Assembly: GCF_042651425.1 (NCBI RefSeq)
Contig: NZ_JBHSCW010000007.1
Coordinates: 248,001-312,000 of the forward strand
From: Fodinicurvata halophila
GTDB taxonomy: Bacteria; Pseudomonadota; Alphaproteobacteria; Kiloniellales; DSM-21159
Length of the DNA: 64,000 nucleotides
Reading direction: 5' to 3'
Both the position numbers and the translations under genes were made by a program. Positions 45,186-54,000 of this stretch are shown here, piece after piece; the stretch's first letter is position 1; each line of letters starts with the position of its first letter. The notes beneath the pieces were generated by a model, which did not search any database, was not told where the DNA came from, and worked only from the letters and a program-made list of their open reading frames with translations.

Positions 45186-46427
45186 CTACTCCGCGCGCTT
45201 CTGGTCGCTGCGCAGCATGGCCTGGAGCAGGACGTTGGCGCCGGCGGTCAGGTCCTCGGGTGTGGCGTTCTCGATCTCGTTGTGGCTGATGCCGTCCTCG
45301 CAGGGTACGAAAATCATGCCTGTCGGAGCCACACCGGCCATGTTGATGGCGTCATGGCCGGCGCCGCTGACGATGTCGCGGTGGGCGTAGCCGAGCGCCG
45401 AGGCGCCGTCGCGCACGGCGGCTACACAGTCTGAATCGAAGGGCGTGGCCGGGAAGTGCCAGATGGCGTCGAGCTGCACTTCGAGATTGCGGCGTTTGGC
45501 GATCTCCTCCACGCCGGCCCTGAGCGCCGCGTCCATGCCGCTGAGGCGATCGTCGACGGGGTGGCGCATGTCGATGGTCACCCAGACATGGCCGGGAATG
45601 ACGTTCCGGGAGTTGGGACTGACCTGCATCATGCCGCAGGTGGCGCAGGCATCGGGTTGGAAGTCGAAGCCGATCTGGTTGACCAGCTGCACCGCCTCCG
45701 CCGCACCCACCAGCGCATCCTTGCGCCGGGCCATGGGCGTGGGGCCGGCATGCGCCTCCTGCCCGATGAAGGTCAGCTCGTACCAGCGCTGGCCCTGGCC
45801 GCCGGTGACCACGCCGATGGGCTTCTCCTCGGCCTCCAGCACCGGGCCCTGCTCGATATGCGCCTCGAAGCAGGCGGCCACGGGCCGGCCGCCCAGGGGC
45901 TTGTCGCCGGCGTAGCCGATGCGCTGCAGCTCCTCGGCCACGGACTTGCCCTCCAGGTCGGTGCGAGCCAGGCACCACTCGGGATCGAGCGCGCCGGTGT
46001 AGGCGCCGGAGCCCAGCATGGCCGGGGCGAAGCGCGAGCCCTCTTCATTGGTCCAGGCGACGATCTCGACAGGGTGCTCGGTCTCGTAGCCGGCGTCGTT
46101 CAGGCTGCGGATCACCTCGAGGCCGGCCAGCACGCCATAGGCGCCGTCGAACTTGCCGCCGGTGGGCTGGCTGTCCAGGTGGCTGCCGGTCAGGATGGCG
46201 GGCAGCTCGTTGTTGCGCCCCGGGCGGCGGGCGAAGATGTTGCCGATGGCGTCGACCTCGACGCTGCAGCCGGCCTCCTTGCACCACTTGACGAAGAGGT
46301 CGCGGCTCTCGCGGTCCAGGTCGGTCAGCGCCAGGCGGCAGACGCCGCCCTTCTCGGTGGCGCCGATCTTCGCCATCTCCATCAGGCTGTCCCACAGCCG
46401 TTCGCCGTTGATGCGCAGGTTCTCCAT
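45186..46427 (-). CDS. M20 amidohydrolase, N-carbamoyl-amino-acid hydrolase/allantoate amidohydrolase type
   Basis: A 413-residue zinc-dependent amidase of the HyuC/AmaB/AllC branch. Metal and catalytic segments: TGSHLDSQPTGGKFDG (79-94), WTNEEGSRF (~126-134), EAHIEQGPVLE, and the late AGHDAINM. Likely splits N-carbamoyl or ureido groups from amino acids, for example after hydantoin or pyrimidine breakdown. It is the last gene of the peptide-type uptake operon and follows the other M20 gene by 27 bases. Confidence 0.9.
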   Translation of the reverse strand: MENLRINGERLWDSLMEMAKIGATEKGGVCRLALTDLDRESRDLFVKWCKEAGCSVEVDAIGNIFARRPGRNNELPAILTGSHLDSQPTGGKFDGAYGVLAGLEVIRSLNDAGYETEHPVEIVAWTNEEGSRFAPAMLGSGAYTGALDPEWCLARTDLEGKSVAEELQRIGYAGDKPLGGRPVAACFEAHIEQGPVLEAEEKPIGVVTGGQGQRWYELTFIGQEAHAGPTPMARRKDALVGAAEAVQLVNQIGFDFQPDACATCGMMQVSPNSRNVIPGHVWVTIDMRHPVDDRLSGMDAALRAGVEEIAKRRNLEVQLDAIWHFPATPFDSDCVAAVRDGASALGYAHRDIVSGAGHDAINMAGVAPTGMIFVPCEDGISHNEIENATPEDLTAGANVLLQAMLRSDQKRAE

Positions 46428-46454
46428 CTCGTTTCCCTCCTTGGCCTTGGGCGC

Positions 46455-47753
46455 CTAGATCTCTTCCAAACCACACCACTCCGCCACGTAAAGCGCAATG
46501 GCGGTGGTGATCTGCTGCATGGATCTGAGGCTGACCCGCTCGTCGAAGGCGTGGATGTTCTCGGACACCGGGCCGTAGACCAGGCAGGGTGTATCGCCGT
46601 AGAGCATGAAGACGCGGGCGTCGAGATAGCCGGCCGTGATGAAGCTCTCCAGCTCGCGGCCGAAGCTGCGGGCATGGGCCCGGCCCAGAGTCTGCTCGGC
46701 CTCGGTCCCCTCCTCGAGGACATAGCCCTCGGCGAAGAAGCCGTTGTAATCGATCTCGGGCGGATTGTTGGCCAGGAAAGGATCGCGGTGCGCGGTCTCC
46801 TGCAGGCAGGCCTCGATCTCGGCGGCGGCCTCCTGCGGCGAGACGCCGGGAAAGATCGCGATGCGGCAGTCGAAGCTGCACCAGGAGGGCACCGAGGAGG
46901 CCCAGTCGCCGCCGGCGATCTTGCCGACGTTGAAGTTGATCGGGTGCTCCTCGTCGGCAAAGCGGGCCGGGCGGCGCTCGGGCGCGTTCCAGCGCTCCTC
47001 CAGCTCGCGCAGGCCGGCGATCAGCTTGTAGGCGGCCTCGATGGCATTGGCGCCCTTGCCGGCCTCGCGCACGTGCACGGGCACGCCGCGCACCGTGACC
47101 TGGAACCAGATGACGCCGGTATTGGCGCGCACCAGCTTTTCGTCCTCGGGCTCGGGGATGATGGCGGCGTCGGCCTGGTAGCCGCGGGTCAGGCAGGCCA
47201 GCGCGCCGTTGCCGGTGCACTCCTCCTCGACCACCGACTGCAGGTGCACCCGGCCGGCGGGCTGGTAGCCCAGGCGGCGCAGGGCGTCGAGGGCGTGGAC
47301 GTTGGCGGCCAGGCCGGCCTTCATGTCGCCGCTGCCGCGGCCGTAGAGCCAATCGCCCTCGATGTAGGGATCGAAGGGATGACGGCTCCAGAGGTCGTAG
47401 GGACCCTCGGGCACCACGTCCATGTGGCCGTTGAGGATGAGCGAGCGGCCGGTCTCGCTGCGCGGGCGGTGGGTGCCGACCACGTTGATGGCGTTGCTGT
47501 AATCGATCTTGACCGGCGAGAAGCCGGGATGGTGGCGGATGTCCTCCACGTCGACGGTCCAGCGGTCCATGGCGTAGCCGCGCTGTTTCAGCGCCTCGAA
47601 GTAGAAGTCCTGGGCGGTATGCTCCTGGCCGCGCAGGGAGGGGTGGCGGACCAGGTCCTGCAGGAAGCCCACCTGCTCGTCGAACCCCTCCTCCACCGAC
47701 TTGCGGATGCGCTCTTCCAGCTGGGGATCCAGGGTGCTGGTGCTCTCGGACAT
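46455..47753 (-). CDS. M20 family deacylase, ArgE/DapE type
   Basis: A 432-residue zinc peptidase-like enzyme: LNGHMDVVPEGP, GRGSGDMKAGLAAN (metal Asp), VEEECTGNGAL (catalytic Glu and metal Glu) and a late GDTPCLVYGP. Family members remove acyl groups from amino acids (acetylornithine, succinyl-diaminopimelate) or act as dipeptidases. Its place right after the peptide ABC ATPase (3 bases) suggests it processes the imported compound in the cytosol. Confidence 0.9.
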   Translation of the reverse strand: MSESTSTLDPQLEERIRKSVEEGFDEQVGFLQDLVRHPSLRGQEHTAQDFYFEALKQRGYAMDRWTVDVEDIRHHPGFSPVKIDYSNAINVVGTHRPRSETGRSLILNGHMDVVPEGPYDLWSRHPFDPYIEGDWLYGRGSGDMKAGLAANVHALDALRRLGYQPAGRVHLQSVVEEECTGNGALACLTRGYQADAAIIPEPEDEKLVRANTGVIWFQVTVRGVPVHVREAGKGANAIEAAYKLIAGLRELEERWNAPERRPARFADEEHPINFNVGKIAGGDWASSVPSWCSFDCRIAIFPGVSPQEAAAEIEACLQETAHRDPFLANNPPEIDYNGFFAEGYVLEEGTEAEQTLGRAHARSFGRELESFITAGYLDARVFMLYGDTPCLVYGPVSENIHAFDERVSLRSMQQITTAIALYVAEWCGLEEI

Positions 47754-47756
47754 GGG

Positions 47757-49436
47757 CTAGACCTCTGCCTGTGATCGGTAGTCGGCGACCGCCTTGCGCG
47801 CCACCTCGGGAATGGACCAGTTGCGCCCCGGCACGGCGGCCAGGAGTTCGCGGGTGTAGGGGTGCTGCGGATTGGCGAAGACCTCGCGGGTGTCGCCGTA
47901 CTCGACGATCTCGCCCAGCTGCATCACCGCGATGCGCTCGCAGATCTGGGCGGCCACGCGCAGGTCGTGGGTGATGAAGAGCACCGAGATGTCGAGGCGC
48001 TGCTTGATGTCGTCCAGCAGGTTCAGGACCTGGGCCTGCACCGAGACGTCGAGCGCGGAGACCGGCTCGTCGGCCACCAGAAGCTCGGGATCGAGCGCCA
48101 GCGCACGGGCGATGCCGATGCGTTGGCGCTGCCCCCCGGAAAACTCGTGGGGATAGCGATCCGCCACGGAGGCGTCCAGGCCCACCAGTTCCAGCAGCTC
48201 CTCGGCGCGGCGCCGGGCCTCGGGCTCGTCGGTGCCGTGGGCCATGGGGCCCTCGGCGATGATGCGCCCGACCTTGCGACGCGGATTGAGCGAGGCGTAG
48301 GGGTCCTGGAAGATCATCTGGATGTGCTTGCGGTAGGGCTGCAGGCCGCGGCCCTTGAGGGCGGCGAGGTCGATCTCGTCGCGGAAGCGGATCTCGCCAC
48401 CGTTGCTGTCCAGCAGGCGTACGATGCAGCGGCCCACGGTGGACTTGCCGGAGCCGCTCTCGCCCACCAGGCCCATGGTCTCGCCCTTGCGGATGTCGAA
48501 GCTGACCTCCTTGGCGGCCTGGACCTTGCGGCCCTTGGTGAAGATGCCGCGCTCGGTGACGTAGGTCTTGTCGAGACTGCGCACGGAGAGAAGCGTTTCC
48601 GCGGAGAGCTTGTTCCGTGCATCCGGCGGCTCGAACCTGGGCACCGAGCCCACCAGCCGCTGGGTGTAGGGATGCTGCGGATTGTTGAGGATCTCCTGCG
48701 CCGGGCCGCTTTCCACCACCTCGCCCAGCTGCATCACGGCCACCTGGTCGGCCACCTCGGCGACCACGCCGAAGTCGTGGGTGATGAACATGACGCCCAT
48801 GTCGCGTTCGTCCTGCAGCTTCTTGATCAGCCGCAGGATCTGCGCCTGGGTGGTGACGTCCAGGGCGGTGGTCGGCTCGTCGGCAATGAGGACACCGGGT
48901 TCCAGGGCCAGGGCCATGGCGATCATCACACGCTGGCGCTGGCCGCCCGACAGGCGGAAGGGGTAGGTGTCGCCCAGGCTTTCGGGCTCGGGCAGGCCGA
49001 CGCTGCGCAGCAGCTCCACCACCTGTTCCTGCCGTTCCTTGCGGCCGGCCTTGCCGTGGGCATCGAAGACCTCGTTGATCTGGTCGCCGATCTTCATGAC
49101 GGGATTGAGCGCGGTCATGGGCTCCTGGAAGATCATGCCAATGCGACTGCCGCGCAGGTCGCGCAGCTTGGCTTCGGACTGCTGCAGCAGGTCCGCGCCC
49201 TCAAACATGATGCGCCCGGCCACCGGCTCTACGTAGGGACGCGGAAGCAGGCCCATGATGGCATTGGCGGTGACCGACTTGCCCGATCCGGATTCCCCGA
49301 CGATGCAGAGGATCTCGCCGCGTCTGACCTGGAAGGAGACCTGCTCCACCGCATGCGCGCGGTCGGCCCCTTCGGGCAGGCGCACCGTGAGATCCTCGAT
49401 GGACAGCAGGGTGTCATTCGTATCCTTGGCGTTCAT
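47757..49436 (-). CDS. Fused peptide-type ABC ATPase, DppD-DppF
   Basis: A 559-residue protein with two nucleotide-binding domains. First (~8-265): Walker A GESGSGKSV, LSGGQRQRVMIA, VLIADEPTTALDV. Second (~285-540): GESGSGKST, FSGGQRQRIGIA, LLVADEPVSALDV. The C-terminal extensions with PQHPYT are typical of the oligopeptide/nickel (OppDF, GsiA) family. The fused arrangement is like GsiA. Powers the DppB-DppC permeases directly upstream (gap 15 bases). Confidence 0.95.
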   Translation of the reverse strand: MNAKDTNDTLLSIEDLTVRLPEGADRAHAVEQVSFQVRRGEILCIVGESGSGKSVTANAIMGLLPRPYVEPVAGRIMFEGADLLQQSEAKLRDLRGSRIGMIFQEPMTALNPVMKIGDQINEVFDAHGKAGRKERQEQVVELLRSVGLPEPESLGDTYPFRLSGGQRQRVMIAMALALEPGVLIADEPTTALDVTTQAQILRLIKKLQDERDMGVMFITHDFGVVAEVADQVAVMQLGEVVESGPAQEILNNPQHPYTQRLVGSVPRFEPPDARNKLSAETLLSVRSLDKTYVTERGIFTKGRKVQAAKEVSFDIRKGETMGLVGESGSGKSTVGRCIVRLLDSNGGEIRFRDEIDLAALKGRGLQPYRKHIQMIFQDPYASLNPRRKVGRIIAEGPMAHGTDEPEARRRAEELLELVGLDASVADRYPHEFSGGQRQRIGIARALALDPELLVADEPVSALDVSVQAQVLNLLDDIKQRLDISVLFITHDLRVAAQICERIAVMQLGEIVEYGDTREVFANPQHPYTRELLAAVPGRNWSIPEVARKAVADYRSQAEV

Positions 49437-49451
49437 GTCCTGCTCCCTCGC

Positions 49452-50300
49452 CTATCGGGTCTTGCGGGCGAGCCGCGGGTTCATGGCGTCGTTCAGGCCC
49501 TCGCCCACCAGGTTGAGCGCCAGCACGGTCAGGAGGATCATCACGCCGGGGAAGAAGCTCATCCACCAGGCCTGGCGCAGCACCGTGCGGGCGGCGCCGA
49601 TCATGTAGCCCCAAGACATGACGTCCGGGTCGCCCAGGCCCAGGAAGGACAGGGCGGATTCCAGCAGGATGGCGGTGGCCACCATCAGCGAGGTCATGAC
49701 GATGACCGGCGACATCGTGTTGGGAAGGATCTGGGTCAGGATGATGCGGGCATTGGACTGCCCCAGCACCACGGAGGCCTGGACGAACTCGCGCGATCGC
49801 AGGCTGAGGAACTCACCGCGCACCAGGCGCGCCACCGGTGGCCAGGAGACGATGCCGATGGCCAGGATCACCGACTCCACGGAGGGCTGCATGATGGCCA
49901 CGATAACGATGGCCAGGGCGAAGTTCGGGACCGTCTGGAACAGCTCGGTGAAGCGCATGACGCCGTCGTCCACCCAGCCGCCGTAGTAGCCGGCGAAAGC
50001 CCCCAGGGTAACGCCGATCAGCAGGGCGACCACGGTGGAGGTCAGCCCTACGAGCAGCGAAACCCGGGCGCCGTGCACCAGCCCGGCGCCGATGTCGCGG
50101 CCAAGCGTGTCGGTGCCGAACCAGTAGCCGTCCACCTCCATGGGCGGCAGGAAGGGCCGCTGGACCAGCTTCCAGGGGCTGTCGGGATAGATCAGGGGGG
50201 CGAAGATCGCCATCAGGATGACGGCGACGATGATCACCAGGCCGACGACCGCCCCCTTGTTGCGGCAGAAGCGCTTCCAGAATTCCAGGTTCTTCTGCAT
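49452..50300 (-). CDS. ABC transporter permease, DppC type
   Basis: A 282-residue permease: N-terminal helix (GAVVGLVIIVAVILMAIFAPLIYP), the periplasmic FGTDTLGRDIGAGLVHGARVSLLVG segment diagnostic of DppC/OppC, and an EAA loop around FVQASVVLGQSNARIILTQILPN. The ATG at 50300 overlaps the dppB stop (TGATG), with GAGGTG 5 bases before; the GTG at 50303 is an alternative. Imports a peptide-like or amide compound with DppB. Confidence 0.95.
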   Translation of the reverse strand: MQKNLEFWKRFCRNKGAVVGLVIIVAVILMAIFAPLIYPDSPWKLVQRPFLPPMEVDGYWFGTDTLGRDIGAGLVHGARVSLLVGLTSTVVALLIGVTLGAFAGYYGGWVDDGVMRFTELFQTVPNFALAIVIVAIMQPSVESVILAIGIVSWPPVARLVRGEFLSLRSREFVQASVVLGQSNARIILTQILPNTMSPVIVMTSLMVATAILLESALSFLGLGDPDVMSWGYMIGAARTVLRQAWWMSFFPGVMILLTVLALNLVGEGLNDAMNPRLARKTR

Positions 50301-51274
50301 CACGACACCTCGATGCGCGGATCGACGAAGGTGTAGACCAGGTCGGTGACCAGGTTGAAGAGCACCACCACCGCCGAGGAGACCAGGAAGACACCCAGCA
50401 ACAGGTTGTAGTCACGCTGCAGGAGGGCGTCGAACATCAGCCGGCCGATTCCCGGCCAGGCGAAGACGGTTTCCGTGAGCACGGCGCCGCCCACCATCTG
50501 TCCGGCCTGGATGCCGGCGAGGGTGATGACGGGCAGCAGGGCGTTGCGCAGCACGTGCATGCGGGTAATGCGACCGGGCGCCAAACCCTTGGCGCGGGCG
50601 GTCTTCACGTAGTCCATCTCCATCACCTCCAGCATCGAGGCGCGGGTCATGCGGGTGTAGACCGCCATGTAGAAGAGGCCGAGGGTCAGCGCCGGCAGGA
50701 TCAGGTGCTTGAGCACGTCCAGGACAAACTCCAGGCCGGTGTAGCCGGCGCCCACGGAGAACATGCCGAAGCCGGGCAGCCAGCCCAGGTAGACCGAGAA
50801 CAGCAGGATGGACATGAGCGCCACCCAGAACAGTGGCGTGGCATAGAAGACCAGGGCCAGCACGGTGATCAGGCTGTCCGTCCAGCGACCCACACGGGCC
50901 GCGGCCAGTGCCCCCAGCAGCACGCCGGTCATGAGCGCGAAGCAGAAGGCCGTGCCGGTCAGCAGCAGCGTCGCCGGCAGGCGCTCGAAGATCAGGGTGG
51001 CCACCGCCTCGTCCTGGCGGTAGGACCAGCCCAGGTCGAGGGTGAGGATGCCCTCCAGGTAGATGAAGAGCTGCTCGTGCAATGGCTGGTTCAGCCCGAA
51101 CTTCTCCTGCAGCTGCCGGATGAACTCCTGGTCGGCCGCACCGGCCTCGCCGGCCATCACCTGGGCCGGATCACCGGGCGCCAGGCGGATCAGGAAGAAA
51201 TTCAGGATGACGATGGCGAGCAGGACGAAGATGCCCTTGACCACTCGCCGCGCGATGAAGGAAAGCTTGCCCAT
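50300..51274 (-). CDS. ABC transporter permease, DppB type
   Basis: A 324-residue permease with six helices: FIARRVVKGIFVLLAIVILNFFLIRLAPGDP at the start and EVMEMDYVKTARAKGLAPGRITRMHVLRNALLPVI as the EAA loop, both hallmarks of DppB/OppB. It follows the substrate-binding gene behind a 15-bp perfect hairpin and is coupled to dppC by TGATG. Confidence 0.95.
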   Translation of the reverse strand: MGKLSFIARRVVKGIFVLLAIVILNFFLIRLAPGDPAQVMAGEAGAADQEFIRQLQEKFGLNQPLHEQLFIYLEGILTLDLGWSYRQDEAVATLIFERLPATLLLTGTAFCFALMTGVLLGALAAARVGRWTDSLITVLALVFYATPLFWVALMSILLFSVYLGWLPGFGMFSVGAGYTGLEFVLDVLKHLILPALTLGLFYMAVYTRMTRASMLEVMEMDYVKTARAKGLAPGRITRMHVLRNALLPVITLAGIQAGQMVGGAVLTETVFAWPGIGRLMFDALLQRDYNLLLGVFLVSSAVVVLFNLVTDLVYTFVDPRIEVS

Positions 51275-51295
51275 TGGTCACATCTGCCGTGCGAA

Positions 51296-51329
51296 CGTTC
51301 CCTCTCCCTCCGGTGAGGGAGAGGGAACG
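51296..51329 (-). other. Strong intercistronic stem-loop between dppA and dppB genes
   Basis: A perfect 15-bp inverted repeat (51296-51310 with 51315-51329; core CCCTCTCCCTC / GAGGGAGAGGG) around the tetraloop CGGT. It has no U-tract, so is not a classic terminator. Such stems after the binding-protein gene often protect its mRNA or damp downstream expression. Sequences of this CCCTCTCCC...GGGAGAGGG type also occur as dispersed repeats in proteobacteria. Confidence 0.65.
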
Positions 51330-51345
51330 CCGTTGGAAGGAAGGA

Positions 51346-52917
51346 TCAGCGGTCGAGCCAGGCGTCCGCGAAGCCGTCGTTCACGCCGATCGCCGTGGTC
51401 ACCAGGTTCTTGACGTCACAGCGATAGATGGTCGGGAACTCCAGCTCCAGCAGCCAGGCGACGGGCACATCCTCGACCAGGATCTGCTGCATCTCCTTAT
51501 AGATCTCGGCCCGCTTCTCGTCCGGGAAGGCGACCGCACCTTTCTCGGCCAGCTCGTCCACACGCTCGTTCTTGTAGCCTGCGACGTTGTTCCAGGGCGA
51601 GCCCTTGGCGATGTTGTCGGAGATGTAGTTGCGGGTCACGCCCAGGGCCGGATCACCGTACTGGTAGAGGTAGGTGAAGGCCATGTCGTAGTCCCACTCG
51701 TTGAGACGCTGGTTCCAGCCGCCGACGTCCGTGGCCTCCATGTCCACGTTGATGCCGACTTCCTCCAGGTTCTGCTGCACGGCTTCGGCCCAGCGCTGCC
51801 AGGTCTCGCCGTAGGGCAGGGGCAGCAGGCGGATCTCCTCGCCGTCGTAGCCGGCCTCCTCCAGCAGTTCCTTCGCCTTGTCCGGATCGTAGGAGTAGTC
51901 CTTCACGTCGTCGGTGTAGAAGCGCGTCACCGAGTTCACCGGACCCGTGGCGACACGGCCCTGGTCGTTCCAGACCACCTCCTGGGCGAACTCCTTGTCG
52001 ATGGCGTACATGATCGCCTGGCGCACCCGCTTGTCGTCGAGCGGTGCTTCACGATTGTTGAGCCACATCCAGGCCAGCGGTGCGAAGTATTCCCAGCCCT
52101 TTGTGGTCATACAGGTGTTGTCCATCTCGGCCAGGCGCGGCACGTCGAAGTTCTCGATGGAGCCGCCGGGCAGGATGTCGATCTCGCCGTTCTCGTAGGC
52201 CACGGCCCGCGATGCGGCATCGGGGATCACGTGCCAGTAGATCTCGTCGAGATAGGGCTGGCCCTCCACGTGGTAGTCGTCGTTGCGCACCAGGTGGATG
52301 TAGGTGCCACGGTCCCATTCCTCGAACTTGAAGGGACCCGTGCCGATGGGCGGGTTGTCGTCCGCGGTCTCCTGATAATTGGTGCCCTGGTAGATGTGGG
52401 CCGGCCACATGGGAACCGTTCCGACCTCGAAGAGGCCGAGGAAGGGACCGAAGGGCTGTTTCAGGGTGAAGCGCACGGTGTAATCGTCGAGCGCCTCCAT
52501 CTTCTCCACGTGCTCCAGGTTGACGCGCAGGCGCGGGTTGGTCTCGCGCAGCATCTCGTCCATGGAGAAGATCACGTCCTCGGCGGTGAAATTCTCGCCG
52601 TCATGCCACTTCACGCCTTCCTTCAGGTTGAAGGTATAGACCGTGCCGTCCTCGTTCACTTCCCAATCCGTTGCCAGGTTGGGGATGGGGTCCAGGTCGT
52701 GGTCGTACTTCAGCAGGCTTTCGAAGATGTTGCCCGCAACCATCTGGGTCGGGGCGTTCTGCACCATGCCGAGGTCGAGGCTGGGGGGTTCCGGCTGGAT
52801 CACGACGTTCGCCGTGCCACCGCGCTTAGGCTCCTCTGCCAGCGCCGGGCCGGCAACGAGGGCCAGCGTGGCGACGCTGGCGACAGCCGCGGCTTTCAGG
52901 CTCTTGTTAGAGGCCAT
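51346..52917 (-). CDS. ABC transporter substrate-binding protein, peptide/nickel (SBP_bac_5) type
   Basis: A 523-residue periplasmic protein: Sec signal (LKAAAVASVATLALVAGPALA, cut before EEPKRGG), then GGTANVVIQPEPPSLDLGMVQ and ATDWEVNEDGTVYTFNLKEGVKWHDG, the SBP_bac_5 signature. Related proteins bind peptides, opines, amides or glutathione. First of the transporter genes; the nearby amidohydrolases suggest an N-substituted amino acid or dipeptide ligand. A hairpin lies on each side of the gene. Confidence 0.95.
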   Translation of the reverse strand: MASNKSLKAAAVASVATLALVAGPALAEEPKRGGTANVVIQPEPPSLDLGMVQNAPTQMVAGNIFESLLKYDHDLDPIPNLATDWEVNEDGTVYTFNLKEGVKWHDGENFTAEDVIFSMDEMLRETNPRLRVNLEHVEKMEALDDYTVRFTLKQPFGPFLGLFEVGTVPMWPAHIYQGTNYQETADDNPPIGTGPFKFEEWDRGTYIHLVRNDDYHVEGQPYLDEIYWHVIPDAASRAVAYENGEIDILPGGSIENFDVPRLAEMDNTCMTTKGWEYFAPLAWMWLNNREAPLDDKRVRQAIMYAIDKEFAQEVVWNDQGRVATGPVNSVTRFYTDDVKDYSYDPDKAKELLEEAGYDGEEIRLLPLPYGETWQRWAEAVQQNLEEVGINVDMEATDVGGWNQRLNEWDYDMAFTYLYQYGDPALGVTRNYISDNIAKGSPWNNVAGYKNERVDELAEKGAVAFPDEKRAEIYKEMQQILVEDVPVAWLLELEFPTIYRCDVKNLVTTAIGVNDGFADAWLDR

Positions 52918-52967
52918 TGTCTTCTCCTTCTAGACTGTGAATCCCTGTTGTCTCTCGTGTTCATTTT

Positions 52968-52984
52968 CCGGGGTTCGGCCCCGG
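52968..52984 (-). other. Stem-loop in the aldolase-dppA interval
   Basis: A perfect 6-bp GC stem, CCGGGG and CCCCGG, around TTCGG, 50 bases before the substrate-binding gene. On the minus strand it is followed by A residues, so it is not an intrinsic terminator; it may be an mRNA end-protecting or processing structure. Confidence 0.35.
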
Positions 52985-53039
52985 TTCGTCGCGGTCTTGG
53001 CGCCGCTTGCTTTCCCTGGCGGGAATCGCTTGGCCCACC

Positions 53040-53831
53040 TCAGGCAGCATAGCCCGGGCAGTGCGTGTCGGCCAGCCGCAGCAACGCGTCCCATTCGCTG
53101 TCCGCTACGGTGCCGTCGGTTTCGAGTTTCTCGTAAAAGCGCTCGTATTGGCGTGCGGTCTTCTCGCGGACCGCGGGGTCCGGCAGCACCAGCTCGGCGC
53201 CGCTGGCCTGGACGGCCAGCTGGGCCCGGCAGGCGCGCTCGAGATTGTACATCAGCTTGAAGCCCTCGCTGACGCTGCGTCCGCAGGTCAGCGTGCCGTG
53301 GTTGCGCAGGATCATGACATACTGTTCGCCGAGATCGGCCACCAGGCGCTGGCGCTCCTCGTGATCCAGCGCGATGCCCTCATAGTCGTGATAGGCGATA
53401 CGGTCATGGAATTGCAGGGACCACTGGTTGAGCGGCAGCAGCCCGTCGGCCTGGCAGGAGACGGCGACGCCAGAGACCGTGTGGGTGTGCAGAACGCAGA
53501 CCACGTCCGGGCGCGCGGCATGCACGGCGGAGTGAATCGTGAAGCCGGCCGGGTTGATTCCCAGGTTGCAGGGGTCCTCGATCACCTGGCCGTCCATATC
53601 CACGGTAACCAGGCTGGACGCTGTGACCTCATCGAAGCGCTGGCCGTAGGCGTTGAGCAGGAACCGATCATGTCGACCGGGCAGGCGCGCGGAGATGTGA
53701 GTATAGATAATGTCGTCCATGCCGAAATGCGCGACCAGCCGATAGGCCGCCGCCAGATCGCGGCGCAGCCGAAGCTCGTCGCTGCTCCGGGAGACCTCCG
53801 ACGGATGGTCCTGCTCCTTCGCAACCTGCAT
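53040..53831 (-). CDS. Class II aldolase/adducin family protein
   Basis: A 263-residue zinc-dependent aldolase-fold protein: AYRLVAHFGMDDIIYTHISARLPG, then the zinc site VLHTHTVSG (His-x-His) and the third histidine in ILRNHGTLTCG. Members include fuculose-phosphate and ribulose-phosphate aldolases and many decarboxylases or uncharacterised forms; with no phosphosugar genes near, the substrate is open. The ATG at 53831 has GGGGAGAG before it. First gene of the unit reading toward the dpp genes, divergent from gntR. Confidence 0.88.
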   Translation of the reverse strand: MQVAKEQDHPSEVSRSSDELRLRRDLAAAYRLVAHFGMDDIIYTHISARLPGRHDRFLLNAYGQRFDEVTASSLVTVDMDGQVIEDPCNLGINPAGFTIHSAVHAARPDVVCVLHTHTVSGVAVSCQADGLLPLNQWSLQFHDRIAYHDYEGIALDHEERQRLVADLGEQYVMILRNHGTLTCGRSVSEGFKLMYNLERACRAQLAVQASGAELVLPDPAVREKTARQYERFYEKLETDGTVADSEWDALLRLADTHCPGYAA

Positions 53832-53944
53832 GCACTCTCTCCCCTTCAGCCTCCGGTCGGCCGCGTGATCCGCGATCCTGTTCTTGCTTGCGGCTTTGAA
53901 CGGGGCAAACGGTATCACGCCCTTTTTCCGGGTCAAAGCAAAAC

Positions 53945-53991
53945 TTGTCGACAATCGACACAAGGGCCTTTTACAGTCCTTGTCGTCAAGG
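53945..53991. promoter_or_regulatory. Paired GntR operator candidates
   Basis: TTGTCGACAA (53945-53954, perfect palindrome) and TTGTCGTCAA (53980-53989, one mismatch, inside the perfect inverted repeat CCTTG-TCGT-CAAGG) lie 35 bp apart, just upstream of gntR and in the promoter region of the divergent aldolase gene. TTGTnnACAA sites suit FadR-type GntR repressors. Confidence 0.5.
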
Positions 53992-54000
53992 AGGCGCGGA

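Noticed and set aside
45456..47774. A very long plus-strand open frame (772 codons) across the amidohydrolase genes
   Set aside because: It is antisense to two clear M20 enzymes with intact zinc motifs; high GC makes the opposite strand open. Its translation is low-complexity Gly/Ala/Leu/His with no motif.
47862..50336. A plus-strand open frame of 824 codons opposite the ABC ATPase and permease genes
   Set aside because: The minus strand encodes two Walker A/signature sets and a DppC permease; the plus-strand product is biased, antisense and without ribosome site.
51274..53052. A plus-strand open frame of 592 codons opposite the substrate-binding gene
   Set aside because: The minus strand holds a full SBP_bac_5 protein with signal peptide; the plus-strand frame is a GC-driven shadow.
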